From an uncultured Gammaproteobacteria bacterium (GTDB lineage: Bacteria > Pseudomonadota > Gammaproteobacteria > SZUA-140): a stretch of DNA of 6,923 nt. Shown one piece after another: positions 1-6,632 of the stretch. The notes beneath the pieces were generated by a model. That model had not been told where the DNA came from, searched no databases, and saw only the letters and a program-made list of their open reading frames with translations. The DNA is taken from assembly GCA_945788675.1 (NCBI GenBank), contig CALZMY010000216.1, positions 1 to 6,923 on the forward strand. Direction: 5' to 3'. Within the stretch, counting starts at the first letter, position 1, and every line of letters starts with the position of its first letter. Position numbers and translations under genes: made by a program.

Positions 1-14
1 ATATTGCAGTATTT

Positions 15-22
15 GGGGGGGG
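15..22 (+). promoter_or_regulatory. G8 homopolymer in place of a normal Shine-Dalgarno
   Basis: Eight consecutive G lie one base before the cytochrome ATG at 24. Part of the tract could pair with the anti-Shine-Dalgarno, but the spacing is too short for a normal site. The tract is in the same frame as the gene with no stop upstream, so a start outside the window cannot be excluded. Confidence 0.35.
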
Positions 23-23
23 C

Positions 24-2696
24 ATGAGAGGTCATTTTACAGGTACGCTATTGATCCTGTTTGCTATTTTATCGATAGCAGAGTCAGCCTATGCCGCGCG
101 CATCTCAGATATCTCGAACACAAAACATAATTTCTCAGCGACCGTCGCGCCGACTGAGACCATACGGAATGCCAGAGCGGTGTCAGAATCACAGATCTGC
201 GCCTTCTGCCACACCCCGCATGGTGCGACCAACGAACCCAGGACGCCGCTCTGGAACCGTACCCTGTCGAGTGCCACTTATACCCCCTTTTCATCGACAT
301 CACTGGATGCCACGGATCTGGGGCAGCCTGAGGGCAAGTCTAAACTGTGTCTGTCGTGCCACGATGGTACCCTTGCGCTGGGTGCGGTGAATGTACTGAA
401 CCGTGTCGAGCTCAAAAAAGAGGGGCGTGAAGTCCCGTTTCAGGGAACACGTCCTGATGGCTCGATCCCTGACGGCCTGGGTGAAGCCTCTGGGTTTACC
501 CGTCGTATCGGTATCGATCTGAGCAATGACCATCCTATCTCGTTTACCTTTGATAGCGCCCAGGCGGCGCGCGATGGTGAACTGTATAATCCGGCGGCTG
601 AGTTACATATAAAAGAGCGTGTGGCGGGCGGTGGGCCGCCGTTTCCACAGTCACAGCACACCGGGGTGCAGGGCTTTCTGCCGCTGGAAGATGGCCAGGT
701 GGAGTGTGTTACCTGTCACGATCCGCATATTCGCTCTGATGACCCCAATGAGGGCAATATCAAGTTTCTGCGTGTCAATCGCACCCAGCGCAATGCAGAG
801 CCTGTCGATGGGCAGTTCAACCCCGATAATGATCTCATCTGTATCGCCTGCCACAATAAGGCGGGCTGGGTCGGCTCCGCACACGCCAATCGTCTGGCAG
901 GCGATGAGGTCTATCAAGTGAGCGCAGGTGACCTGCGTGAGTTTCCACGTGATACGCAGGTGTGGCAGGCCGCCTGTTTGAATTGTCATGACCCACATAC
1001 GGTACAGGGCTCGCGTCGCATCCTGCGTGAGGGCACCGATGGACCCACGGCGATCGACCCGGTAACGGGTGCAAAATTCAAGCAGGGCGGGGAGCACGCC
1101 ATCGAAGAGGTCTGTTTCGCCTGTCATTCACCGGATGGTAATGTGCTGGCCGGGCAGGGTGGTATCGGTTTTCAGGTACCTAATGTCAAGACCGACTTTG
1201 TCACACCGGGTAACACCCATATGCCGCTACAGAGTGCCGATCAGCGTGCGGGTCGCGAGGTCCATTCTATTGGCACGGGTAACGATGCCACTGAAGGGCG
1301 GACCCGTGGACAGGATTTTGTCGAATCCCCCGAAAAAATGGGTAAAGGCAATCTGATGAACCGTCACGTGGAGTGTACCGACTGCCACAATCCACATCGT
1401 GTCGCCAAGAACCGCATGTTCAATGCTAACAATGCGATACCCGATGATGCCGGTACCCATCCACACACACCCGCAGATATCGCCGCCAATGGCCTGACGA
1501 TGCATACCAATTTTGCATCGGGCGTATTGCGCGGAATCAGCGGCGTGGAGCCTGTTTATGGTTCGCCAGCGTTTGGTAGCGAGCCACTGAGTTTTGAGAT
1601 CAAGCGTGGCGATCCTGGTACCAACGGCAGAACCGATGTTGAGGCGCCGCACGTCACGCGTGAGTATCAGGTCTGCCTCAAGTGTCACTCTGATTACGCC
1701 TATGACACCCCGCCGCCGTTAGGGCTGCATGGGGGGAGTACAGCTGCCGGTACCAATGCCATGTTTGAATATACCAATCAGGCGATGGAGTATCAGGCGC
1801 CCCCGTCGCATATGGGCGAGGCGAGTTCTTCTCCAGCGCCAGGTTGGGGGCCGCATACTGGTATTGATGTCGGGGGTAATTCGGTCGATTTTGAAACGAA
1901 CAACCATCGATCATGGCATCCTGTTATCGATAGAACGGGGCGTACTGCGAGTCCTATATCGAGCGGTGGCGGTGAGCGCGACGCATCGCAGAATGTATGG
2001 CGTACACCATTTAATATCAACGGGGCGGTAGGCAATCAGACGATGTACTGTACTGATTGCCATGGTAATAACACCGCGAATGATACGGTGATACCGAATG
2101 GTGGTGTTAATGGTGAAGTTTGGGGGCCCCATGGTTCGCAAAATAATTTTCTGTTGAAAGGACCATGGGATGACCAGACGGGTCGTTTACAACCAGATGG
2201 ACTCTGTTTCAGATGCCATGATTATGATCAGTATGCAAGCAATGCTGCGGCACCCGCCATCGTACTTGCGAGTGGTTTTAAGCGCGGTTCTGGAGGTGGT
2301 GGTTGTATTGTCTTTGCGAATCAAAACCTGCATCTTGCTCATGCTGGCGCAGGTGGTGGAACGGGTGTGACAAATTTCCGCTGCACGTTGTGTCATATCG
2401 CGGTACCTCATGGGTGGAAAAACAAGGTATTCCTTGCGAATTTGAATGATGTTGGATTAGAGGTTCCGGGTATGAGTCCCGGTACTCAAGTCCGCTACAC
2501 AGGATTTGCACCCTCCGGTGCAGGCCGTTACTACGCTGGCCCTTATTACAATGGTGCTGCGTTGAAGGTAAACACCTTTGCGCGAAGTGGCAGCTGGGTG
2601 CCCGAAAATTGTGGTTCTTCTGGTTCTCCAGGGAATGATCTCCTTGGTTTTGGCTGGATGACCAGCCCTGATGAGACATGCGCAGGTCTGCCATAA
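24..2696 (+). CDS. Secreted undecaheme (11-heme) c-type cytochrome
   Basis: Large periplasmic or extracellular electron-transfer protein; its electron partners are not shown by the sequence. Residues 1-24 form a signal peptide (short basic start, hydrophobic core, cleavage after AYA), with no lipobox. Eleven CXXCH motifs start at residues 59, 109, 228, 273, 318, 364, 451, 551, 676, 728 and 787. Several are followed by a nearby His (CHTPH, CHDPH twice, CHNPH, and VPHGW after the last), the 'doubled CXXCH' style in which the second His may ligate another heme. Three more cysteines (761, 863, 886) are not in heme motifs. Residues 800-890 carry no heme and are rich in Gly, Tyr and Ser. The start is chosen because it gives an intact signal peptide; the frame is open to the window edge, and an 8-G tract sits one base before the ATG. 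The next gene starts inside its 3' end. It is not a known named family that I can identify; the multiheme cytochrome call itself is very secure. Confidence 0.95.
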   Translation: MRGHFTGTLLILFAILSIAESAYAARISDISNTKHNFSATVAPTETIRNARAVSESQICAFCHTPHGATNEPRTPLWNRTLSSATYTPFSSTSLDATDLGQPEGKSKLCLSCHDGTLALGAVNVLNRVELKKEGREVPFQGTRPDGSIPDGLGEASGFTRRIGIDLSNDHPISFTFDSAQAARDGELYNPAAELHIKERVAGGGPPFPQSQHTGVQGFLPLEDGQVECVTCHDPHIRSDDPNEGNIKFLRVNRTQRNAEPVDGQFNPDNDLICIACHNKAGWVGSAHANRLAGDEVYQVSAGDLREFPRDTQVWQAACLNCHDPHTVQGSRRILREGTDGPTAIDPVTGAKFKQGGEHAIEEVCFACHSPDGNVLAGQGGIGFQVPNVKTDFVTPGNTHMPLQSADQRAGREVHSIGTGNDATEGRTRGQDFVESPEKMGKGNLMNRHVECTDCHNPHRVAKNRMFNANNAIPDDAGTHPHTPADIAANGLTMHTNFASGVLRGISGVEPVYGSPAFGSEPLSFEIKRGDPGTNGRTDVEAPHVTREYQVCLKCHSDYAYDTPPPLGLHGGSTAAGTNAMFEYTNQAMEYQAPPSHMGEASSSPAPGWGPHTGIDVGGNSVDFETNNHRSWHPVIDRTGRTASPISSGGGERDASQNVWRTPFNINGAVGNQTMYCTDCHGNNTANDTVIPNGGVNGEVWGPHGSQNNFLLKGPWDDQTGRLQPDGLCFRCHDYDQYASNAAAPAIVLASGFKRGSGGGGCIVFANQNLHLAHAGAGGGTGVTNFRCTLCHIAVPHGWKNKVFLANLNDVGLEVPGMSPGTQVRYTGFAPSGAGRYYAGPYYNGAALKVNTFARSGSWVPENCGSSGSPGNDLLGFGWMTSPDETCAGLP

Positions 2697-3733
2697 CGAA
2701 GCTTCTTAGAAGGCTGGCCTCGACAAAGTTGACGCTGCTGTGGATGCTGTTACTGGCGGTTGGGGCTGCGCTTAGTTACGATAACCCTGTTGATACTTCA
2801 ATCTGGGTCTTGATCGTGCCGATGTTGTTGCTTGCGATCAATCTTGTCGCCGCGATTATCAGCAATCCCAGGATTAACCGTCGTGGTGGCCTGTTGGTGT
2901 TTCACATCGGATTGTTGAGTATTGTGTTACTGGCGGCGATTGGGCGCCTGACCTATATGGAAGGGCAGGTAGAGATCATCTCAGGCAGTGAATTATCACG
3001 TGATCTCCTTAGTGAAGTGCGCAGTGGACCATTGCATAATGGCGCGTTCGATGATGTGAGATTTGTACAGGGTCCATATACCGTTGAGTACCGCCCCCAG
3101 ATGATGCGCGGCCTGACACACAGCTATGTTGCAATTCCCGATGGGCAAGGTGGTTGGCGTGAGGCGGTGGTGGGTGATGATCGTCCATTAGTACTCGAAG
3201 GGTACCGTTTTTATACGACCTTTAATAAAGGGTTTGCGCCGATATTGAGCTGGCTTGATGAAGATGGCCAGGTGATCGAAACGGGCGCAGTTCACATGCC
3301 TTCCTACCCACTATTCGATTTCAAGCAGTCTAATAACTGGACACCTCAGGGTGGCGATGAGATCAAGTTCTGGTTACAGCTAGAGACTGGCCTCAAGGTT
3401 GAAGAGGCGTGGGTGCTTGATGGAAGACGCGCAAGCGGTACATTGGTCGTCAATGTCGCTGGCAATCGCACCGAACTGTTGCCCGGGCAGAGTGTCAAAA
3501 TGGCAGGCGGCTCGTTACGTTATGAGCGTCTCACGACCTGGATGGGATACAAACTGTTTTATGACCCGACGCTACAGTGGCTGTTTATGGCGGCATTTAT
3601 CACGATAACGGGGCTAGGCGTCCACTTCTGGCGTAAAATATCGGCCGAGCCGTTAGGGTTGAATGACGTGCCAGGTCACAAAAACAAGCATGCAAAAGGT
3701 TCTGCGGCCACTTCGAACTCGGTCGCGGTGTAA
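2678..3733 (+). CDS. resB: ResB/CcsB-like cytochrome c biogenesis protein (System II)
   Basis: One half of the System II heme-transport and cytochrome c synthetase complex in the inner membrane; it works with CcsA. The 351 residues follow the family layout: a basic start, membrane segments at about 17-34, 43-62 and 72-90, a periplasmic domain at about 91-297, and a last membrane segment at about 299-317 preceded by the typical 'GYKLFYDP' entry. His76 lies in the third segment within FHIGLL, matching the conserved transmembrane heme-ligand His of CcsB proteins (His77 in the fused Helicobacter hepaticus CcsBA, from memory). The protein is short for the family because the periplasmic domain is reduced. 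The start ATG lies 19 nt inside the cytochrome gene, which indicates translational coupling; the residues from this start give a good N-terminus (LLRRLASTKLTLL). The stop at 3731-3733 touches the ribosome binding site of the next gene. The C-terminal 30 residues are a basic, Ser/Ala-rich tail of unknown role. Confidence 0.9.
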   Translation: MRRSAITKLLRRLASTKLTLLWMLLLAVGAALSYDNPVDTSIWVLIVPMLLLAINLVAAIISNPRINRRGGLLVFHIGLLSIVLLAAIGRLTYMEGQVEIISGSELSRDLLSEVRSGPLHNGAFDDVRFVQGPYTVEYRPQMMRGLTHSYVAIPDGQGGWREAVVGDDRPLVLEGYRFYTTFNKGFAPILSWLDEDGQVIETGAVHMPSYPLFDFKQSNNWTPQGGDEIKFWLQLETGLKVEEAWVLDGRRASGTLVVNVAGNRTELLPGQSVKMAGGSLRYERLTTWMGYKLFYDPTLQWLFMAAFITITGLGVHFWRKISAEPLGLNDVPGHKNKHAKGSAATSNSVAV

Positions 3734-3737
3734 GGAG
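3732..3737 (+). promoter_or_regulatory. Ribosome binding site setting the ccsA start
   Basis: AAGGAG overlaps the resB stop codon and lies 9 nt before the ATG at 3747. It is the best Shine-Dalgarno in the operon. It selects this start over an in-frame ATG at 3663, whose 28 extra residues would be polar and basic and would overlap resB by about 70 nt. Confidence 0.85.
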
Positions 3738-3746
3738 ATAAGAGAG

Positions 3747-4604
3747 ATGACAGAATTACCCTGGTTATATGCTGGCGTCACCGCCTATGCGCTGGCAGCC
3801 GTTACCTCGATGGTCGGGGTGGGGCGTCTTGGGGCTATGGCGACTTCACCTGCAATATCTGATATTAGTGACAGCCAACGTAATAATGAAAGGCTGGTGC
3901 TGTCATTGATGGCGGCCGGTGTGGTCCTGCTGGTCATTACACTGGCAGATCGCTGGATGCGCATTGGCCACGGCCCCTTTGTAAATCTGTTTGAACTGTT
4001 GATCAGTCAGCTTTTCAGTCTGGGGCTGGTCTACACTGTTGCCTACTGGCGCATTCCAGTGCTGCGTACGACAGCAGTGGTGGTGTTGCCACTGATGGGC
4101 GTGCTGGCCGTCTGGGTACTGGCGCTTGAACCTTCGGATAGTGTCTTCCCACCGACCTATCACAACCCGTGGTTATGGGCGCATGTTGGTTTTGGTAAAT
4201 TTTTCCTTGCGTTCTGTCTGATTGGGACGGGACTCGCTGGGGTTATCCTGCTACGTGGTACAGCATTTTTTAGCAACCTGTTTCGCCATCTTCCCGATAA
4301 TGTGATTCTGGATAAGCTTGCCTGGCGCTTTATGTTACTGGCACTGGTGTTTGATAGTCTGATGCTCACCGCCGGCGGGATCTGGGCGCAGGATGCGTGG
4401 GGGCGTTACTGGGCATGGGATGCGCTGGAGACCTCATCGTTTTTAAACTGGTTGCTATTGGGCGGTTCGATCCATGCTCGCACCACCTACAATGTACCGC
4501 TTCGTCTTGGCGCAATATTGATTATCAGTGTGTTCGTCTTTGCCTTTATCACCTACTTTGGAACGCCGTTTTACAGTGAGGCGGCACACAAAGGCGTTAT
4601 CTAG
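3747..4604 (+). CDS. ccsA: CcsA/ResC-type cytochrome c synthetase, heme-handling WWD protein
   Basis: Inner-membrane partner of ResB that presents heme at the outer face and joins it to CXXCH cysteines. The protein has 285 residues and about eight hydrophobic segments (roughly 4-22, 50-67, 83-101, 107-126, 146-169, 194-212, 228-242, 251-272). The GHGPFVNLFELL block (74-85) matches the family's 'GHxPxxNxYESL'. The tryptophan-rich WWD motif spans about 213-228 (W213, W218, W222, W224, D225). His146, His243 and His281 are candidate heme ligands: the 146-243 spacing of 97 equals that of His761 and His858 in H. hepaticus CcsBA as I recall them, and His281 falls near where His897 would align. Two oddities: the usual 'WDPKET' reads WDALET, and the C-terminus ends AAHKGVI instead of a clear 'GLHSY' block. 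Family assignment is secure; activity is inferred. It sits 13 nt after resB and 8 nt before the TPR gene. Confidence 0.93.
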   Translation: MTELPWLYAGVTAYALAAVTSMVGVGRLGAMATSPAISDISDSQRNNERLVLSLMAAGVVLLVITLADRWMRIGHGPFVNLFELLISQLFSLGLVYTVAYWRIPVLRTTAVVVLPLMGVLAVWVLALEPSDSVFPPTYHNPWLWAHVGFGKFFLAFCLIGTGLAGVILLRGTAFFSNLFRHLPDNVILDKLAWRFMLLALVFDSLMLTAGGIWAQDAWGRYWAWDALETSSFLNWLLLGGSIHARTTYNVPLRLGAILIISVFVFAFITYFGTPFYSEAAHKGVI

Positions 4605-4612
4605 CGGAGCGG

Positions 4613-5395
4613 ATGTCAGTGGTGGATAAGCAAAAAAATAGCAACGAATCAACCGTTGCGACACTATCAATTTTGATGCTGGTGGTGGTGTCGGCTGCCA
4701 TTATCATGATGGTGGTGCAGGTAGAGGACTCTGGGCAGCAGGGTGAGTCTGTCACGTTAGAAGATTTCCAGTCCACCACTGCGCCATTCTCAATCCCCGA
4801 TGAACGAGTGCCCCAGCAAGCCGACGCTACGTCTCCCGCAGCCGATGGTTCAACATCCGCTGCTGCATCACCACAGACCCCGGAAGAAAAACGCCTGGCT
4901 GAGATCACCTCCCGCTTTGAGCAAGCGGTGGTGATGTTACATGCTAAGGAGTACGAGCATGCCGCGACCGCGTTGCATCGCGTCATGGAACTGTCGCCTC
5001 GCATGCCTGAAGTCTATGTCAATATGGGCTATGCCAAGCTGGGGCAGGCGTTACCCCAGGAAGCGCTGGTCTTTTTTGAGACGGCAACCCAGCTAAAACC
5101 TGAACAGGCCAATGCCTACTGGGGAATGGCGGTCGCACTCGAAAGCAGCGGCGATCTTGCCGGGGCACTGGGCGCGATGCGTACCTTTATCCATCTCTCT
5201 CCCGGTAACGATAACTTTGCACGGCGCGCTCGTTCAGCACTGTGGGAGTGGGAAGAGGCGCTGGCCCGCGGCCCATTGCCGCAAGAGGAAAAAGCGTTTC
5301 TTGAGCGCGGCGCCCTGCAGTGGGAATCGCGCAACACACCGCAAGACACTGCTGATAGTGGTGAACAGCCACTGCAAGTTCAACCTATTCCGTAA
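4613..5395 (+). CDS. Membrane-anchored three-TPR protein, probable cytochrome assembly helper
   Basis: A 260-residue protein with one N-terminal membrane segment at about 18-36 (a hydrophobic run of Leu, Val, Ile and Met), then a Pro/Ser/Ala/Thr-rich linker at about 50-92, then three tetratricopeptide repeats at about 99-131, 133-165 and 167-199. The repeats show the usual small and aromatic positions (for example YVNMGYAKLG and AYWGMAVALES). The last 60 residues are charged and end in a Gln/Pro-rich tail. The N-in topology with repeats in the periplasm is inferred. TPR proteins such as CcmI/CcmH and NrfG bind the apocytochrome C-terminus in System I; by analogy this one may hold the 11-heme apoprotein for ResB-CcsA. 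It has no enzyme motif. The start lies 8 nt after ccsA, with a GGAG at 4606-4609 only 3 nt from the ATG, so translation is probably coupled. The TPR fold is well supported; the role comes from context. Confidence 0.8.
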   Translation: MSVVDKQKNSNESTVATLSILMLVVVSAAIIMMVVQVEDSGQQGESVTLEDFQSTTAPFSIPDERVPQQADATSPAADGSTSAAASPQTPEEKRLAEITSRFEQAVVMLHAKEYEHAATALHRVMELSPRMPEVYVNMGYAKLGQALPQEALVFFETATQLKPEQANAYWGMAVALESSGDLAGALGAMRTFIHLSPGNDNFARRARSALWEWEEALARGPLPQEEKAFLERGALQWESRNTPQDTADSGEQPLQVQPIP

Positions 5396-5421
5396 TTGAT
5401 CCAATCATCGAGTGCTGCCCA

Positions 5422-6069
5422 ATGAAACGCCTGACGATAATTTTTCTGAGCCTGTTTTTTCTATCAGCCGTGGTGCAGGCGGCCCCCCATGCACCGCGAC
5501 TCTTTCAAAAAAATGTCAGCTACAAAGAGATAGAAGGGGCAACGTCGACTTATCAGGGGGGTAAGGTCGATGTGCTGGAGATGCTGTGGTACGGCTGTCA
5601 GACCTGTTATGCGATCCAGGGCGATCTGGAACAGTGGGTAGATGGCGCGGGGGATACAATCACCTATCGTCGCATGCCAGCCGTTACGGAAGATAACATG
5701 ATGTTACTCGCTCGATCCTTTTATGCGGCGGAGGTGTTGGGTGTGATGAATAAGGCCCATAGACCGCTATTCTCTGCCATTCATGACGCCCGACGTCAGA
5801 TGAAGAGCGAAGAAGATGTGATCGAGTTTTTCGAAGAGCAGGGCGTCGCAGCAAAAGATTTTGAGCGTGCGTTGCACAGTGCTTACGTAAACGGCAAGCT
5901 ACGTCGTGCACGTATCATGAGTAACCGTTTTGGTATCCAGGGCGCGCCCTCTGTGATTGTCGATGGTAAATACCTGGTTGATCCATCGATGGTACGCAGC
6001 CCGGCAGAGTTTGTTCAGGTGATCGATCATTTAGTCAACAAAGTGCGTACTACGGTTAGACCACAGTAA
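5422..6069 (+). CDS. Secreted DsbA-family thiol:disulfide oxidoreductase with CQTC active site
   Basis: Periplasmic thioredoxin-fold protein of 215 residues, the usual DsbA size. Signal peptide at 1-20 with cleavage after VQA. The DsbA core is clear: VDVLEMLWYGC leads into the active site Cys59-Gln-Thr-Cys62, a helical insert covers about 95-165, and the cis-proline loop is GAPSVIVDGKY with Pro176. The canonical dipeptide is Pro-His (CPHC); here it is Gln-Thr, and the residue before the cis-Pro is Ala. These positions set redox potential and substrate choice, so it may not be a general oxidant. As the last gene of the operon, 26 nt after the TPR gene and with only a weak ribosome binding site, it most likely keeps the CXXCH cysteines of the cytochrome in the right state, the job ResA/CcsX does in ordinary System II. 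It could also form a disulfide among the three non-heme cysteines. Family is secure; specific role is inference. Confidence 0.9.
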   Translation: MKRLTIIFLSLFFLSAVVQAAPHAPRLFQKNVSYKEIEGATSTYQGGKVDVLEMLWYGCQTCYAIQGDLEQWVDGAGDTITYRRMPAVTEDNMMLLARSFYAAEVLGVMNKAHRPLFSAIHDARRQMKSEEDVIEFFEEQGVAAKDFERALHSAYVNGKLRRARIMSNRFGIQGAPSVIVDGKYLVDPSMVRSPAEFVQVIDHLVNKVRTTVRPQ

Positions 6070-6126
6070 GTTTTATTTTATGTTGAGTGAACCTGGCGGG
6101 AGAGGGGGTATGTCCCTTAATAACTG

Positions 6127-6390
6127 TTAGCTATTGTTATATGCCTCACTGCGGTGCGCCACTTTGACAATCATGATAATCAATTCTGAATCATTGATCT
6201 CATAAACAATACGATATATACCCTGCCTTATTCGATACCGTTCCTGACTTGAAAGCTTAATGCAACCTTCACCTCTTGGGTTATCACGCAACGATTCAAT
6301 ACATTTGAGTATACGCTTAACATCCTTGTTCGGAATACTTCGAAGGTCTTTCGCAACTGATTTTTTGAAGGCCAGGCTATATTTTGCCAT
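6127..6390 (-). CDS. RelE/ParE-superfamily toxin of a type II toxin-antitoxin pair
   Basis: An 87-residue protein with the RelE/ParE layout: a short strand (KYSLAFKKS), two helices at about 10-37 containing the family-like 'SIPNK' turn and 'ESLRDNPRG', then a beta sheet with RYRIRQGIYRIVYEI (51-65) and the end motif VAHRSEAY (77-84). Aligned by eye to E. coli RelE, Arg53, Arg55, Arg60, Arg80 and Tyr84 occupy the places of Lys52, Lys54, Arg61, Arg81 and Tyr87, so a ribosome-dependent mRNA-cleaving activity is plausible; a ParE-like gyrase target cannot be excluded. It overlaps the antitoxin gene by 14 nt and is therefore translated after it; its own site is a weak GGAAGA at 6402-6407. It looks intact and converges on the cytochrome operon. 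Confidence 0.9.
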   Translation of the reverse strand: MAKYSLAFKKSVAKDLRSIPNKDVKRILKCIESLRDNPRGEGCIKLSSQERYRIRQGIYRIVYEINDSELIIMIVKVAHRSEAYNNS

Positions 6391-6610
6391 TTAACTTTAA
6401 ATCTTCCAGTAATGCCTCATAGCTTAACGTCACTTCACTCACTCTTTGGGTAAAGGCATTTAAATCCTCCTGGTCTTCTTGTAGGGAAACACGCACCGCC
6501 TCATTTACCACCTCAGAAACGGACTGGTGAGTCGTTGCCGCCTTGATTCTCAGCGCCTGATGGATGTCAGGTTCAAAATAAACCGTTGATTTTTTGGATA
6601 ATTCACTCAT
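6377..6610 (-). CDS. Ribbon-helix-helix (CopG/Arc-type) antitoxin
   Basis: A 77-residue DNA-binding antitoxin that should neutralise the downstream RelE-type protein and repress the shared promoter. The N-terminal ribbon is KKSTVYFEP (6-14), followed by helix A (about 15-27, HQALRIKAA) and helix B (about 30-45, SVSEVVNEAVRVSL), the standard RHH fold. Residues 46-77 are acidic then mixed (EDLNAF, YEALLEDLKLNGKI) and would wrap the toxin. The start is fixed by a strong Shine-Dalgarno 8 nt upstream. Gene order antitoxin-toxin with a 14-nt overlap is usual for type II modules. The family link is clear from the pattern; the exact named subfamily is not. Confidence 0.9.
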   Translation of the reverse strand: MSELSKKSTVYFEPDIHQALRIKAATTHQSVSEVVNEAVRVSLQEDQEDLNAFTQRVSEVTLSYEALLEDLKLNGKI

Positions 6611-6618
6611 ATCAGAAG

Positions 6619-6626
6619 ACCTCCTT
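6619..6626 (-). promoter_or_regulatory. Strong Shine-Dalgarno of the antitoxin gene
   Basis: On the minus strand this reads AAGGAGGT, a full match to the anti-Shine-Dalgarno, 8 nt before the ATG at 6610. It is much stronger than the toxin's own site, which fits the need for excess antitoxin. Confidence 0.85.
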
Positions 6627-6632
6627 CTGGGA

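Noticed and set aside
651..1127. Minus-strand open frame of 158 codons inside the cytochrome gene
   Set aside because: It lies wholly antisense to a gene with in-frame heme motifs, has no domain-like features and no ribosome binding site; the same holds for the frames at 1227-1688 and 2278-2694.
368..3210. Excess of GGTACC hexamers across the first two genes
   Set aside because: About seven copies were seen, but most are in-frame Gly-Thr codons (GGT ACC) in a protein rich in these residues, so codon use is a sufficient explanation.
3663..3746. Longer ccsA start at 3663
   Set aside because: It would add a polar basic stretch before the first membrane segment, overlap resB heavily, and ignore the good AAGGAG site before 3747.
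4597..5004. Minus-strand open frame of 135 codons over the TPR gene
   Set aside because: Its Ser/Ala/Thr-rich translation simply mirrors the Pro/Ala/Ser linker on the other strand; no motif or start signal.
6070..6126. Rho-independent terminator between the operon and the toxin gene
   Set aside because: Only a 4-bp AGGG/CCCT stem (6103-6117) is found, without a proper T run on either strand; the T-rich stretch at 6070-6080 has no stem before it.
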